NCBI GenBank assembly: GCA_964389475.1
Contig: CAYMFD010000032.1
Location: 1 to 31,808 of the forward strand
Source of the DNA: CAYMFD01 sp964389475
GTDB taxonomy: Bacteria; Bacteroidota; Bacteroidia; Chitinophagales; Saprospiraceae
Direction of reading: 5' to 3'
Length of the DNA: 31,808 nucleotides
The notes under the pieces are model-generated. The model saw only the letters and a program-made list of their open reading frames with translations. It had not been told where the DNA came from and did not search any database. Made by a program: the position numbers and the translations under genes. Shown here piece by piece: positions 15,556 to 23,584 of the stretch. How positions within the stretch are numbered: position 1 is the stretch's first letter; every line of letters starts with the position of its first letter.

Positions 15556-17496
15556 CTAGTAAGTAATGCCTAGGTTATCCAGTCCAGCCCGCACCTCTGG
15601 CGCAGACATATACAGGTCCCACAGTAGGCCTGTTCGGTGGTTTTCGATCATACAGACGATAGGTCCCTGATCTATAGCTAGGTAGGAGTTAGCCGTCCAC
15701 CCTTCTGTAAGATTAAAGGCATCGTAGAACCCATAGTCGCCCCACAGGCGGTCTCCTAGCTGGAAATAAAAGAATCTTATAGCCGCCATGCTTTCAGCTG
15801 GAGTATAAGGAATTGAAGAAATAGCAGCAGTAGGTGTAATGACGCCTCGGTCATTATTAGTATCGTGAGCGGAGTATCCCCTATCGCCATCGCTGGCGGT
15901 AAGGCCCCAGCAATCCTCAGAGTAGCCGACATAGTCACGTGGATTATCTATGCAGTAGGCTCGATTGATGAGGGTGTGATTTATATTTTGTTGCCAGTAG
16001 TCGATCGTACCGTCATTAAGTTGACGAGGATCCATACCGATGTATGAGTAGTGCGAAAAGAACAGCGGACCACCTCTACCAGGACCAGTAGGCAGCTCTA
16101 TGCCGTAGAAGGTATTGCCATTTACATAATTGCCATTGCGCTGATAGCCAGTCTGGTAGTAACGGCTGTCGATGGGAAAGGTCGGACTGGCCGCGGCGAG
16201 GGTATATATGATTTGTGTCTCGTTATGTCCTCGCACAGGGAGGTTGATCCGCCACTCATGCTCTGGGCTCCAGTGCCAGGTGATGTAGTCGGTGCCTGGT
16301 CTTGCGTACCAGTTCCATTCTACACCTTCCCACAGGCGGGTGATCTGTTCGATGAGGGCAGCCTCTGTAGGGTCGCTATCATTGAGGTATTGGCGTACGG
16401 TGAGCATGCCCTGGACTAAGAATGCCGTCTCGACGATGTCACCACCATTGTCAAACTCACTAAAAGGCAGTGCCCTGCCCGTATTACCGTCGTACCAGTG
16501 TGCCCATACGCCATGGAAGCGGTCTGCACCCTCTAGGAAGTCCATAACCGTTTGCCACCGTTGCACGGCTTCTACTCTTGTAATAAATCCCCGCTCTACC
16601 CCAACGATCATAGCCATCAGGCCAAATCCTGAGCCGCCTGTCGTCACGGTTGATCCACTGGTATTTCGCTCGCGAGCTAGGCCACTGGCCTCGTGGCCAA
16701 ATGCCCAGAAGTACTCAAACGTCCGCTCTTGCACGAGGGTCAGCAGCTCTTCGTCACTGATAGTGGGAAAGTCCGGCTCTCCGACAGAAGAGGTATACAC
16801 TGCGTATGACAGCGTCTCAAACGTACGATCGACAGCTTGACCGATAGTGCTCGGCAAGAGCAAGTTGACCTTAGTTACATTGGGGGGCTGCGAGTCTAGG
16901 GTCACGCCTATCTCTGTATCGGTGATCTGCCGTGTCGTGTAGGTGTAGGAGCGATTACCCACGATCTGTAGGTTGTCGCTCAGTATATCTTGGTCTAAGG
17001 GATAATTAAAAGAAAAGACGATCTCATCGGTAAAATCGATCTCCGTAGTAGCATTTCTTTCGTTTAGGATAGTGCCACCGACAGTCGCCTGGACTAGCTC
17101 TAGGATGTCTTGCTGCGTAGTAAATGTAATGTCGACACCCGGGAATCTAGAGCCATTGGTCGACATGATCGTCATGGGCAATGAGAGGGTGTAGGTTGTG
17201 CCAGCTAGTAATGCTTGGGATAAGGTCATGACATACGTGCGACCGTCATCGAGAAACCTGCCTTCGAAATCAACTGCTTGCTGTTCAGTAATCAAAGATA
17301 TATCGCTGGCACTACTCGCCTCAATCACCTCTGTGAATGCCAATACGATGACATCACCTACAGGTACAGGGTCGTTGGATAGTAAGGACGATCCAGATAC
17401 CTGTGCCGATGCCAATTGAAATAGCGTCTCGGGGTTCTCTGTCGGATCGCACCCTATGGATACCATCGCCAGCAATAAGAATAGCGCTACTCTCAA
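15556..17496 (-). CDS. GH144-type beta-1,2-glucanase-like lipoprotein with two N-terminal Ig-like domains
   Basis: A 646-residue lipoprotein (SIGC, Cys16). The start is a TTG at 17496: no ATG or GTG lies upstream in frame, and the next Met would remove the signal peptide. Residues about 30-128 and 132-235 are SbsA-type bacterial Ig-like domains. Residues 245-646 are a GH144-like catalytic domain with GGSGFGLMAMIVGVERG, FDNGGDIVETAFLVQG and RGHNET. Asp349, Asp353, Glu356 and Glu426 match the acidic residues of the shorter paralogue. The Ig-like domains resemble the one on the lipoprotein at 17733-18778, so they may act as spacers lifting the enzyme off the outer membrane. It should hydrolyse beta-1,2-glucan or a related beta-glucan at the surface. 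Confidence 0.87.
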   Translation of the reverse strand: MRVALFLLLAMVSIGCDPTENPETLFQLASAQVSGSSLLSNDPVPVGDVIVLAFTEVIEASSASDISLITEQQAVDFEGRFLDDGRTYVMTLSQALLAGTTYTLSLPMTIMSTNGSRFPGVDITFTTQQDILELVQATVGGTILNERNATTEIDFTDEIVFSFNYPLDQDILSDNLQIVGNRSYTYTTRQITDTEIGVTLDSQPPNVTKVNLLLPSTIGQAVDRTFETLSYAVYTSSVGEPDFPTISDEELLTLVQERTFEYFWAFGHEASGLARERNTSGSTVTTGGSGFGLMAMIVGVERGFITRVEAVQRWQTVMDFLEGADRFHGVWAHWYDGNTGRALPFSEFDNGGDIVETAFLVQGMLTVRQYLNDSDPTEAALIEQITRLWEGVEWNWYARPGTDYITWHWSPEHEWRINLPVRGHNETQIIYTLAAASPTFPIDSRYYQTGYQRNGNYVNGNTFYGIELPTGPGRGGPLFFSHYSYIGMDPRQLNDGTIDYWQQNINHTLINRAYCIDNPRDYVGYSEDCWGLTASDGDRGYSAHDTNNDRGVITPTAAISSIPYTPAESMAAIRFFYFQLGDRLWGDYGFYDAFNLTEGWTANSYLAIDQGPIVCMIENHRTGLLWDLYMSAPEVRAGLDNLGITY

Positions 17497-17541
17497 GTTA
17501 GGTGGTTGTTTGTTTATAGAAATAATGGAAAAGATGAAGAA

Positions 17542-17567
17542 AGTGGGAGGACACTACCCCTCCCACT
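17542..17567 (-). terminator. Terminator-like hairpin between the SusCD-LamG genes and the enzyme genes
   Basis: On the minus strand AGTGGGAGG (17567-17559) pairs perfectly with CCTCCCACT (17550-17542) around an 8-nt loop and is followed by TTCTTCATCTTTT. It lies 46 nt before the TTG start of the first GH144 gene. It may partially terminate the transcript so that SusC/SusD are made in excess over enzymes. The T-tract is interrupted, so read-through is likely. Confidence 0.65.
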
Positions 17568-17690
17568 ATCATCTAACTGCCTGAGCTGCTTACTAAAGCC
17601 CAGACGATCAAGGACAAGGCCCCAGTAATCGAAATACTGAAACTGCCCTCACGCATTGAAAACTCAACTATCTAAGTAGACTTAGTAGGT

Positions 17691-17720
17691 AGTAGTATCT
17701 ATTTGAATCCGAATACTACT
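17691..17720. repeat. Stem-loop immediately after the LamG gene
   Basis: AGTAGTAT (17691-17698) pairs with ATACTACT (17713-17720) around a 14-nt loop. Outer bases 17688-17690 can extend the stem with a wobble. It lies 13 nt past the LamG stop at 17733 and lacks a T-tract. It may protect the 3' end of the susCD part of the message. Confidence 0.45.
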
Positions 17721-17732
17721 GCCCAGCCTTTC

Positions 17733-18778
17733 TTATCGTTCTGCGTTATAAAGATCTTCTACGTCTGCTGGTGTAAACGATGTAGAGAATACACGTACAT
17801 CATCTAGCTGTCCTTTAAAGTGCTTAGATGTAGGCACCTCGTATGCACCCCATGGTGTATCATCCCAACGAGTACTCGCTGGNNNNNNNNNNNNNNNNNN
17901 NNNNNNNNNNNNNNNNNNNNNNNNNNNNNNNNNNNNNNNNNNNNNNNNNNNNNNNNNNNNNNNNNNNNNNNNNNNNNNNNNNTAGTTACCTCCGCGTCAC
18001 CATTGACATTGATCTCAAACTGGAATCCGCTAAAGCCACCAAGACCCAATACGAAGTGTCCTTCTGGGTTACCATCAGCATTGACGTGACCATCAGAATT
18101 GGTCTTCATCCAGAAAGAAATCGTAAAGTCATCTTGAGCAAGTAGTCTGTCTGCATCTGGGATGACGATTACACTTGCGTCTCCGTCAAAGTTCGCTGCG
18201 CTGTTACCCTCGCCAAAACGGTTTTCGTTGTATTCGATAGCGATAACGTCACTAGCTGGGTAGTCACCCGTCTCGTCGTTACCAGTACCGTCAAAAGTCC
18301 AGTATGCGATCTGTGAGTCTACATTAGGAGGTACTACAGGAGCACGGCCTTCTGAGGTAAAACTACGAGACAAGGCTGGTAGAGCACCTTCGTCGTCAGC
18401 TACAATGCCAGATACCGCTAGTGTATAGGAAGTACCTTTTACTAGTGCTTCGCTAGCGACAAGTGTTACACTTGAGCCTGCAGCAGTAGCAGATGTAGTG
18501 ATCACATCACCTGCATCGCTCGTCAGTGTAACGGCATTATCAGATACGGTAGCAGCGTCTACGGCTTTGTCAAAAGTGACTACGATAGATAAATCATTAA
18601 TCGGAACATTGACCGCTGTAGTCGCTGAATTAAGATCTACAGTAACGGTCTCTCCATTTTCAAAAGAAGTACCCTCTGCGACAATGGATGACACCATCAA
18701 ATCTTCCGGGTCACTTCCACATGCTGTTACGAATACCGTAACTACGGCCATAAGGCCTAATAATTTCAATGCTTTCAT
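17733..18778 (-). CDS. SusE-position surface glycan-binding lipoprotein with Ig-like and LamG domains, interrupted by an assembly gap
   Basis: A lipoprotein (VTAC, Cys20) in the SusE position. Residues about 28-137 are an SbsA-type Ig-like domain (VVTFDKAVDAATV). From about residue 155 (IAYWTFDGTGNDETG) a LamG/concanavalin-like domain runs into 100 Ns at 17883-17982. After the gap a different frame reads KGQLDDVRVFSTSFTPADV and ends DLYNAER-stop at 17733. This is the classic LamG C-terminus, so it is the true end. Continuing the N-terminal frame across the Ns gives an unrelated tail stopping at 17804, an artefact of the placeholder gap length. The role is probably to capture the glucan for SusCD. 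The length without the gap is about 315 residues; the full length is unknown. Confidence 0.85.
17883..17982. other. Assembly gap, 100 Ns
   Basis: There are exactly 100 Ns, the usual placeholder for a gap of unknown size. The flanks belong to one gene but sit in different frames, so the true gap is not 100 bp or differs modulo 3. Confidence 0.98.
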
Positions 18779-18826
18779 AAGTAAGTATTTATTAAATGGT
18801 TAGATTACAAAATGATTAATATTGGC

Positions 18827-20311
18827 TCAATAGCCAGGGTTTTGCGTAAGTCTTCCCTCTGAGATATCTATCTCTACCTGTGGGATCGGGAAAAGTTCGT
18901 TTTTGTTTGGTAAAAATCCTAAAGGCCCGAGTACTTCTGCGGCCCGATCTGTACGTACGAGGTCCCAGAATCGGACACTCTCTAGGGCCAGCTCGTAGTA
19001 CCGTTCCTCTAGTATGGCATCTACTAAGGCATCTCCCTGTAGGCCCGTCACATCGGGCAGCACGGTATCATCACCTCCTCTGGCACGTTGGCGTACTTCG
19101 TTGAGCAGGTCAGTCGCTGGGCCACTCTCTCCGTTACGGGCTAGACACTCTGCGGCAAGTAGTAATACATCCGCATATCTGATGAGGCGTCTATTATGGC
19201 CCCATGATTCTTGGGTAGTCGTACCAGGCGTCCAGACTTTCTGGTTGTAAACTTCTATCTCGACGATCTGGCCGTCTACTACTGTCTCGTCAGGCGTATT
19301 GCTATCACCCGTGACTGTGATACCATCGATGACCTCTCCTACCCGCAGGATGGACGGTTCTAGTCGTGGATCTTCATTGCCCTCCATATCTAGTATCCAT
19401 GGATAAGCTGGTCTTCCGAAGCCCCAGCCACGATTGGGTGTACCTCTTACTCCTTGTGTATTACCGAATTGGTTGCCACCTAGAGCGATGCTGGTAAACG
19501 GTGTGGCTCCGACCTCAAATATGGACTCAACGCCATGCTCATTGGCCACCGTAAATACATCAGCATAGTCGGGCTCTAGCATGTACTCTTGACTCTCGAT
19601 CACGTCTAGTAGGAGCGGCTGTGCTGCTGCGTAATCGCGATAGTGCACATGGATGCGTGCCAGTAGAGCACGTGCTGCCCCCTTAGTCGCACGACCATAT
19701 ATATCGCTAGACTGCTGTGATCGCTCAGGTAATATCGCTATGCCGTACTCTAGGTCAGGCACGATAACAAGGTCTAGTATGGTCTGTACGGGTGTACGAG
19801 TAAGGTCTAGCGGCGGATCAGTAACCATGACCAATGGCACATCACCATAGCCTCTGATCAACTGTCCGTAGAAGTAGGCACGTAAGAACCGCGCCTCCGC
19901 AACAAGTAGATCCTTCTCGAGCTGATCCATCTCAATACCTTCTGCACGATTGATGACGAGATTGCATCGGCGGATAGCCTGGTAGAGGGACTTGTACCAT
20001 CGGTCCGTAGATCCCTCCTGCGCCGTATGCTCAAATCGCTCATAGACAGCGATGGCCGTACCATCATCCGGGGCCGAGCCCTTGGTCATATCATCTGACA
20101 TAATATCTAGCAGGGGAAAACCACCTGTAGCTATCTGCCAGATGCGTAGAGCACCGTAAGCACCATTAGTGGCTAGGCGGAGGTCCTCGGCAGTCTCTGG
20201 GAAGGTACCACCCGTAAGGACACCTCGCGGTGGCTGGTCTAGAAAATCGCTACTGCATGCTGTCACCAACAGTGTGACAACGATAACGGCTATGTATTTT
20301 ATGTTTGTCAT
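18827..20311 (-). CDS. susD: SusD/RagB-family nutrient-binding outer membrane lipoprotein
   Basis: A 494-residue protein with lipobox VTAC (Cys19) followed by SSDFLDQPPRG, the standard mature SusD start. The N-terminal TPR-like helices (EDLRLATNGAYGAL, RCNLVINRAEGI, AEARFLRAYFYGQLIRGYGDVPL) and the C-terminal RYADVLLLAAECLARNG and EERYYELALESVRFWDLVRT motifs are all present. SusD forms the lid of the SusC transporter and delivers glycan to it. It lies 19 bp after susC and 48 bp before the LamG lipoprotein, so the three are cotranscribed. Confidence 0.97.
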   Translation of the reverse strand: MTNIKYIAVIVVTLLVTACSSDFLDQPPRGVLTGGTFPETAEDLRLATNGAYGALRIWQIATGGFPLLDIMSDDMTKGSAPDDGTAIAVYERFEHTAQEGSTDRWYKSLYQAIRRCNLVINRAEGIEMDQLEKDLLVAEARFLRAYFYGQLIRGYGDVPLVMVTDPPLDLTRTPVQTILDLVIVPDLEYGIAILPERSQQSSDIYGRATKGAARALLARIHVHYRDYAAAQPLLLDVIESQEYMLEPDYADVFTVANEHGVESIFEVGATPFTSIALGGNQFGNTQGVRGTPNRGWGFGRPAYPWILDMEGNEDPRLEPSILRVGEVIDGITVTGDSNTPDETVVDGQIVEIEVYNQKVWTPGTTTQESWGHNRRLIRYADVLLLAAECLARNGESGPATDLLNEVRQRARGGDDTVLPDVTGLQGDALVDAILEERYYELALESVRFWDLVRTDRAAEVLGPLGFLPNKNELFPIPQVEIDISEGRLTQNPGY

Positions 20312-20330
20312 GTTACCTGTGTCTTATTGA

Positions 20331-23312
20331 TTAAAGCGTTACATCTACACCCACAGAGAGGATGCGCTGATTGGGGTATACCCCACGATCAATCACCCCG
20401 TCTAGGACATTACCTGAGCCGAGGTCAGGAGAGAAGCCTGTAAATCTAGTCAGGGTCAAAAGGTTAGTCCCCCGTACAAATATGCTAGCAGAGTTCAGTC
20501 CATAGCGGTCGAGGCGATTCTCAGTGAGGTCATAACGCAGCGTCAAGTTGCGCAATCGTATGTAAGAGGCGTCCTCTATAAAGTAGTCAGAAGGTGTGAA
20601 ATTGACACCACCGACAGAGGCCTGTGGATGCTCATTAGTAGAGCCCTCGCCCGTCCATCTATCATTGAACTTATCCTCGTAGTTGAGTAGCGCAAAGCGG
20701 ATAGCCTGCTTACCATTGTATATGTCGTTGCCCGCTACACCTTGTATGTCGGCATTGACAGACCATGAACCTCTACCTACCTCGAAGTTAAAACCATATA
20801 CCAGCCTCGGTATGCTATTACCGATCTGTACGCGATCCGCTTGGTTGATGCGGCCATCTCCGTTTTGGTCTATAAATCGCAGGTCCCCGACTGTCTGCCC
20901 AAAGGCGACCGGGCCAGCTGCGAGCTCCTCTGGATTCTGAAAGACACCATCGGTCTCGTAGCCAAAGAAGAAGCCAATAGGCTGTCCCACTACTGTACGA
21001 GATACCTGCTGCCCATTGCCAAGGTCACCAGCGATAATGATGGAGTCTGCGCCGATACTCTGGCCGAGCTCGGTAACATTGTTACGAAGCGTACTACCGT
21101 TAAATCCGACCGCATAGTCCCACTTGCCTACATTGTCTCGGTACGATACATTCCACTCAAAACCGGAGTTGTTAACAGATGCAGCGTTGTAGGTAAGCGA
21201 TACGAACGGTCCGAGACCAGCCGTACCTGGTGGTATGAGGTTAACAAGGATGTCGTCCGTCTGCTTATTGTAATAGTCGAACTCTGCCAGCACACGACCC
21301 TCTAGCATGGTAAACTCTGCTCCGATATCAAATTGACGGGTCTCTTCCCATCTCAGGTCAGGATTACCACCGCTGCCGAATGTCGCACCAGGATACAGGA
21401 TGTCACCTGTGCCGAATACGGCATTGGTACCACTATTGATCGTCTCGTACTGAGCGAGTGGGCTGATACGTTCGTTACCAGTAAGTCCCCATGAGGAGCG
21501 GACTTTGAGGCCCTCTACAAATGCATCTTCGGGATAAAACCCTTCTTTATGTACATTCCAACCAAGAGCAAAAGACGGGAAGTTGCCCCATCGATTGTTA
21601 CGACCAAAGTTGGACGAGCCGTCTCTCCTGAAAGTCGCTGTCGCTAAGTACTTACCATCCAAGACGTAGTTAATACGGCCTAAGTAAGAAAGCATCGTAC
21701 TCCTAGACGATCCGTTATTGACGACCTCAAACTCGTCTTGACCAGCGTCGAGGTACCAGAATTCTGGGTCTTCGCGGAGGAGGTTTCTGGTCGAGCCGGT
21801 AAGGAATTCGTTTTCTCTATCCTGCGTACTGTAACCCGCTACCACATCAAAGGCATGACGACCAAACTCTCGGTTGTAGGAGAGGAGGTTTTCGAAGATG
21901 ATGGTAGAGTTTATAGAGGACCCTACGTTGAGGGCACTCATATCGTTTTGCTGCAGTGGCGCTACGAAGAACACAGGTGTGAAAGACTTGGACTCCGTGT
22001 TATTGTAATCGAACTGTAGCGAAGTCTTAAAGCTCAGATGTTTGGTAAAATCGACCTGCGCATATAGGTTACCCAGCCCCCGGAGGCGCTTGCTAAAGCT
22101 GTTATTAAACTCAATGGCTGCTAGCGGATTGCCACCCTCCACCTCTGCGAAGGTGGTGCCGTCTGCAAGGAATGGATCGTTAATCGGGTGGGCACGCAGC
22201 AGTGTATTGACGACACCTGGTGGGTTTTGCTGATCGCTCACGGCCGTAGAGAGGTCAAATCCCACCTTGACATACTTGCCTATCTTATACGAGCTATTGA
22301 GCTTGGCTGTAAGGCGGTCGAGGTTGGACTTGGGCAGTAGGCCAGACTGACCGAAGTAGCCGAGGCCTAGGTAGTACTGCGCTTTCTCCGTACCACCCGA
22401 TACAGACATCGACGCATTGGTCAATGGTGCAAAGTCTTGGTAGACAAGCGACTGCCAGTCTGTATTGGGTACGAGGTCAGGATTGTAGGTGCCCGGATTG
22501 ATCTCATTGACATAGGTGGCGAACTCTCGACCTGTCATGACGTCGATAGGATTCTCTACCGATTCGAAAGACTGGTTAACCGAGATGCTGATGCGATTTT
22601 CGCCAGCTGCACCTCGCTTAGTGGTGACGAGTATGACACCCGCTGCTCCCCTGCTACCATATATAGCTGTGGCGCTAGCGTCTTTGAGTACCTCTACAGA
22701 CTCGATATCGGTACTATTAATCGCATTCATCGCCGATACGTCAGAGATGACACCGTCTATGACTACGATGGGGTTATTACTATTGAGTGTGGTAAGGCCA
22801 CGTAGGCGTATGACAGGATCGGCACCGGGAGCACCACCCACGCTAGATACGGTTAGACCCGCTACCTTACCTTGTAGGGCATTTAGCGCATTGGTTGCAG
22901 GCACCTTTTGCAACTCCGCATTTTTTACAGTGGCGACGCTACCCGTGAGGTCGCTCTTTTTGATAGTACCGTATCCTATTATGACTACCTCGTCGATAAG
23001 TTGCTCATCTTGCTCCATGGAGATCAATAGATCCGTCTTGATGCCTAACTGCAGTAGTTGTGTCCTATAACCTATATAAGTTACCTCCAGCGACTCACCA
23101 GGGTCAGCGACTATCTCGAAGCTACCATCTACATCTGTTACGGTCCCTATATCAGTACCAGCGATTGTAACTGCGGCACCGATGAGTGGGTCATCGCCAG
23201 CACTGTCTACGACCTGACCGGTGTAGGTAAGAGACTGTGCAATGCCGCTCAGGCAGAACATACTTAAGAAGGCAATGACGTAATAACGTCGTAGTGTTAG
23301 GCTCATAATCAT
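20331..23312 (-). CDS. susC: SusC/RagA TonB-dependent outer membrane glycan transporter
   Basis: The frame opens at a GTG at 23360, but that codon lies inside the putative -7 promoter element. The ATG at 23312 gives MIMSLTLRRYY and a signal peptide ending IAQS, for 993 residues. The order is a CarboxypepD_reg-like domain (YTGQVVDSAGDDPLIGAAV), a TonB box/plug region with the SusC signature VVIIGYGTIKKSDLTGSV, a plug with VVIDGV and EVLKDASATAIYGSRGAAGVI, then a 22-strand barrel ending in VGVDVTL. It imports oligosaccharides across the outer membrane with SusD. Length and motifs are normal; nothing suggests damage. Confidence 0.97.
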   Translation of the reverse strand: MIMSLTLRRYYVIAFLSMFCLSGIAQSLTYTGQVVDSAGDDPLIGAAVTIAGTDIGTVTDVDGSFEIVADPGESLEVTYIGYRTQLLQLGIKTDLLISMEQDEQLIDEVVIIGYGTIKKSDLTGSVATVKNAELQKVPATNALNALQGKVAGLTVSSVGGAPGADPVIRLRGLTTLNSNNPIVVIDGVISDVSAMNAINSTDIESVEVLKDASATAIYGSRGAAGVILVTTKRGAAGENRISISVNQSFESVENPIDVMTGREFATYVNEINPGTYNPDLVPNTDWQSLVYQDFAPLTNASMSVSGGTEKAQYYLGLGYFGQSGLLPKSNLDRLTAKLNSSYKIGKYVKVGFDLSTAVSDQQNPPGVVNTLLRAHPINDPFLADGTTFAEVEGGNPLAAIEFNNSFSKRLRGLGNLYAQVDFTKHLSFKTSLQFDYNNTESKSFTPVFFVAPLQQNDMSALNVGSSINSTIIFENLLSYNREFGRHAFDVVAGYSTQDRENEFLTGSTRNLLREDPEFWYLDAGQDEFEVVNNGSSRSTMLSYLGRINYVLDGKYLATATFRRDGSSNFGRNNRWGNFPSFALGWNVHKEGFYPEDAFVEGLKVRSSWGLTGNERISPLAQYETINSGTNAVFGTGDILYPGATFGSGGNPDLRWEETRQFDIGAEFTMLEGRVLAEFDYYNKQTDDILVNLIPPGTAGLGPFVSLTYNAASVNNSGFEWNVSYRDNVGKWDYAVGFNGSTLRNNVTELGQSIGADSIIIAGDLGNGQQVSRTVVGQPIGFFFGYETDGVFQNPEELAAGPVAFGQTVGDLRFIDQNGDGRINQADRVQIGNSIPRLVYGFNFEVGRGSWSVNADIQGVAGNDIYNGKQAIRFALLNYEDKFNDRWTGEGSTNEHPQASVGGVNFTPSDYFIEDASYIRLRNLTLRYDLTENRLDRYGLNSASIFVRGTNLLTLTRFTGFSPDLGSGNVLDGVIDRGVYPNQRILSVGVDVTL

Positions 23313-23359
23313 GTTGGCTAGCGTGCGGTCGATTGTTTCGACAAATCGCAATACACCCA

Positions 23360-23391
23360 CAAATATATCACCTCAACAAGGTCAAGCCAAA
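23360..23391 (-). promoter_or_regulatory. Putative susC promoter, Bacteroidota TTTG/TAnnTTTG type
   Basis: On the minus strand TTTG (23391-23388) is separated by 20 nt from TATATTTG (23367-23360). This fits the Bacteroidota primary sigma factor consensus of a -33 TTTG and a -7 TAnnTTTG. Transcription would start around 23350-23354, leaving a ~40-nt leader before the ATG at 23312. Confidence 0.7.
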
Positions 23392-23440
23392 CAAAATCAC
23401 GTCACGAAATGATCATACGACCTCACAATTACCTCATCAT

Positions 23441-23496
23441 ATTAAGTAAAATATAAATATGTTTTTTACACATCTAAAATTAAGTAATGTATAAAT
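23441..23496. promoter_or_regulatory. Imperfect 18-bp direct repeat upstream of susC, candidate activator site
   Basis: ATTAAGTAAnnTATAAAT occurs at 23441-23458 and 23479-23496 with only the two central bases different, start to start 38 bp. The nearer copy lies about 50 bp upstream of the -33 element, a typical activator position. Binding by the adjacent regulator is inference; the DNA here is AT-rich, which weakens the signal. Confidence 0.5.
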
Positions 23497-23533
23497 TAGG
23501 GAATTAATCATACTTATATCACATAACTCCCAA

Positions 23534-23560
23534 AATAGACCATTTGCGTCAATAATAGAC
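23534..23560. promoter_or_regulatory. 7-bp direct repeat with 20-bp period
   Basis: AATAGAC occurs at 23534-23540 and 23554-23560. The period is about two helical turns, so both would face the same side of the DNA. It lies between the regulator stop and the susC promoter. Confidence 0.35.
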
Positions 23561-23584
23561 AACTCACAAGCCCCTACACGTCTA

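Noticed and set aside
17573..17656. 27-codon minus-strand ORF in the spacer before the GH144 gene, possible leader peptide
   Set aside because: It starts with ATG and ends just before the terminator hairpin, but has no run of regulatory codons, no visible ribosome-binding site and no homology I recognise.
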